A stretch of 5,970 bases of DNA, taken from NCBI GenBank assembly GCA_963628785.1, contig CAVGGQ010000102.1:1-5970 (forward strand), given 5' to 3'. Below are positions 5,262 to 5,970 of the stretch, in pieces. Every line of letters starts with the position of its first letter. Within the stretch, counting starts at the first letter, position 1. The stretch is from Apopatocola sp963628785. GTDB lineage: Bacteria > Bacillota > Clostridia > Oscillospirales > Oscillospiraceae. The translations under genes were made by a program, and so were the position numbers. The notes beneath the pieces were generated by a model. It had not been told where the DNA came from, ran no database searches, and saw only the letters and a list, made by a program, of their open reading frames with translations.

Positions 5262-5970
5262 ATGGGATTTAAGATCGGTTTTTCCGCGGAAGAAACTGCA
5301 GAAGAAAAAGTGCCGGAGACGGAGACAGTCCCTGCGGAGACGGAAACCTCGGTGCGCTGCTCGCTGGTGCAGGTGAAGTTCGAAGGGCACAATACGCCGC
5401 TCGCTTACTACAACGATAAATTCGATCTGCACCCCGGGGACATCGTGTATGTAGACGGCAAATTCGAAGGCCGGAGGGGGCGCGTCGTCGGAGTCGAGTA
5501 CAATTTCCGCATTCGCCTTTCGGATTATAAGCGAGTCATCGCCGCAGCGGATACGAAGGTTTTCGGTCGGCTGTATTTCTGCGGTTCGCACATCATGACC
5601 TTCGACCGTAATGTGCTGCCGCATGAGAAGATCGCCGCGTGGTTCAAAGCACCGCCGAAGCCGGAGGATGAGATGGCCGTCGGGCACGATGACGACTCAT
5701 TCCCGCTGGATAATCTCTTCATGATGGGAGCCTCTTCGGAGATCTCGCAGAGAGGAAAAGAGTACTATTCGGAAAGCCGTGTGCGCTACCTGTGCCTGGA
5801 CGGAACCAAAGGCTATGCGCTCGTCGAGGGAACGCATCCCTATGAGGTGGAGTTTACTTACTGGGACGGCGAAGTGTCGGATATCGTCTGCGACTGCTAC
5901 TGCGTCGGAATGTGCAAGCACGAGTTTGCCGCCATGCTGCAGCTGCGCGAAACGCTGCACTTTGCGGAAT
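5262..5970 (+). CDS. SWIM zinc-finger protein, 3' end beyond the window
   Basis: The open frame from ATG 5262 reads through to the last base with no stop, giving at least 236 residues. AAAGGA (5247-5252) lies 9 nt upstream of the start. After a Glu/Thr/Pro-rich N-terminus (about 9-30) comes a region rich in predicted beta strands (about 31-90) containing HPGDIVYVDGKFEGRRGRVVGV-like sequence around 57-78, which looks like a small barrel. A polar region at 131-165 follows. The SWIM module lies at about 173-228 with the ligands CxCx5CxH: C210, C212, C218 and H220, followed by the usual helix EFAAMLQL. An extra C214 sits inside the finger. SWIM domains are known to bind DNA or protein, often in or next to SNF2-type helicases, and a helicase may follow downstream, but none is visible here. 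It is divergent from murC with 219 bp between the starts. Confidence 0.85.
   Translation, partial: MGFKIGFSAEETAEEKVPETETVPAETETSVRCSLVQVKFEGHNTPLAYYNDKFDLHPGDIVYVDGKFEGRRGRVVGVEYNFRIRLSDYKRVIAAADTKVFGRLYFCGSHIMTFDRNVLPHEKIAAWFKAPPKPEDEMAVGHDDDSFPLDNLFMMGASSEISQRGKEYYSESRVRYLCLDGTKGYALVEGTHPYEVEFTYWDGEVSDIVCDCYCVGMCKHEFAAMLQLRETLHFAE

Noticed and set aside
5184..5687. Minus-strand open frame (167 codons) between murC and the right edge
   Set aside because: It overlaps the SWIM zinc-finger gene on the opposite strand, which has a ribosome binding site and a recognisable domain.

Overview
The window reads as chromosomal DNA of a moderately GC-rich Gram-positive bacterium, most likely a clostridial Bacillota (Oscillospiraceae/Ruminococcaceae-like). 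This is inferred from the AGGAGG-type ribosome binding sites, SigA-type promoters, a DUF975 membrane protein, a MurC with the clostridial EACEYxxSF variant, and a VanY-type carboxypeptidase with a TPEP-rich linker. No species can be named from the sequence alone.

Layout: almost everything is on the minus strand, so transcription runs from right to left. At about 5.04-5.11 kb a good SigA promoter, overlapped by a perfect 7-bp inverted repeat, drives murC (peptidoglycan precursor ligase). murC overlaps a DUF975 membrane protein gene by 4 bp (ATGA). Directly at the DUF975 stop codon sits a complete insertion sequence of about 0.99 kb, IS1595/ISXO2-like, with an intact transposase, near-perfect inverted repeats and a candidate 8-bp target duplication. 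Beyond it come one or two stem-loops, then a short-chain dehydrogenase gene and a membrane-anchored M15B D,D-carboxypeptidase (VanY-like) gene, which form a likely two-gene unit. The left edge carries the 5' two-thirds of a tRNA-Pro(GGG) gene with its own strong extended -10 promoter.

Divergent from murC, on the plus strand, a gene starts at 5262 and runs off the right edge. It encodes a SWIM zinc-finger protein.

Function: two genes act on peptidoglycan. MurC adds the first amino acid of the stem peptide in the cytoplasm, and the VanY-like enzyme trims the terminal D-Ala outside the cell. DUF975 and the dehydrogenase have no assigned role here. The IS insertion is the one clear rearrangement: it separates the murC-DUF975 unit from the hairpins that probably lay in its 3' untranslated region. 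I see no CRISPR array, defence system or clearly new system. The points most worth a second look are the IS junction, the operator-like repeat on the murC promoter, and the truncated SWIM gene.
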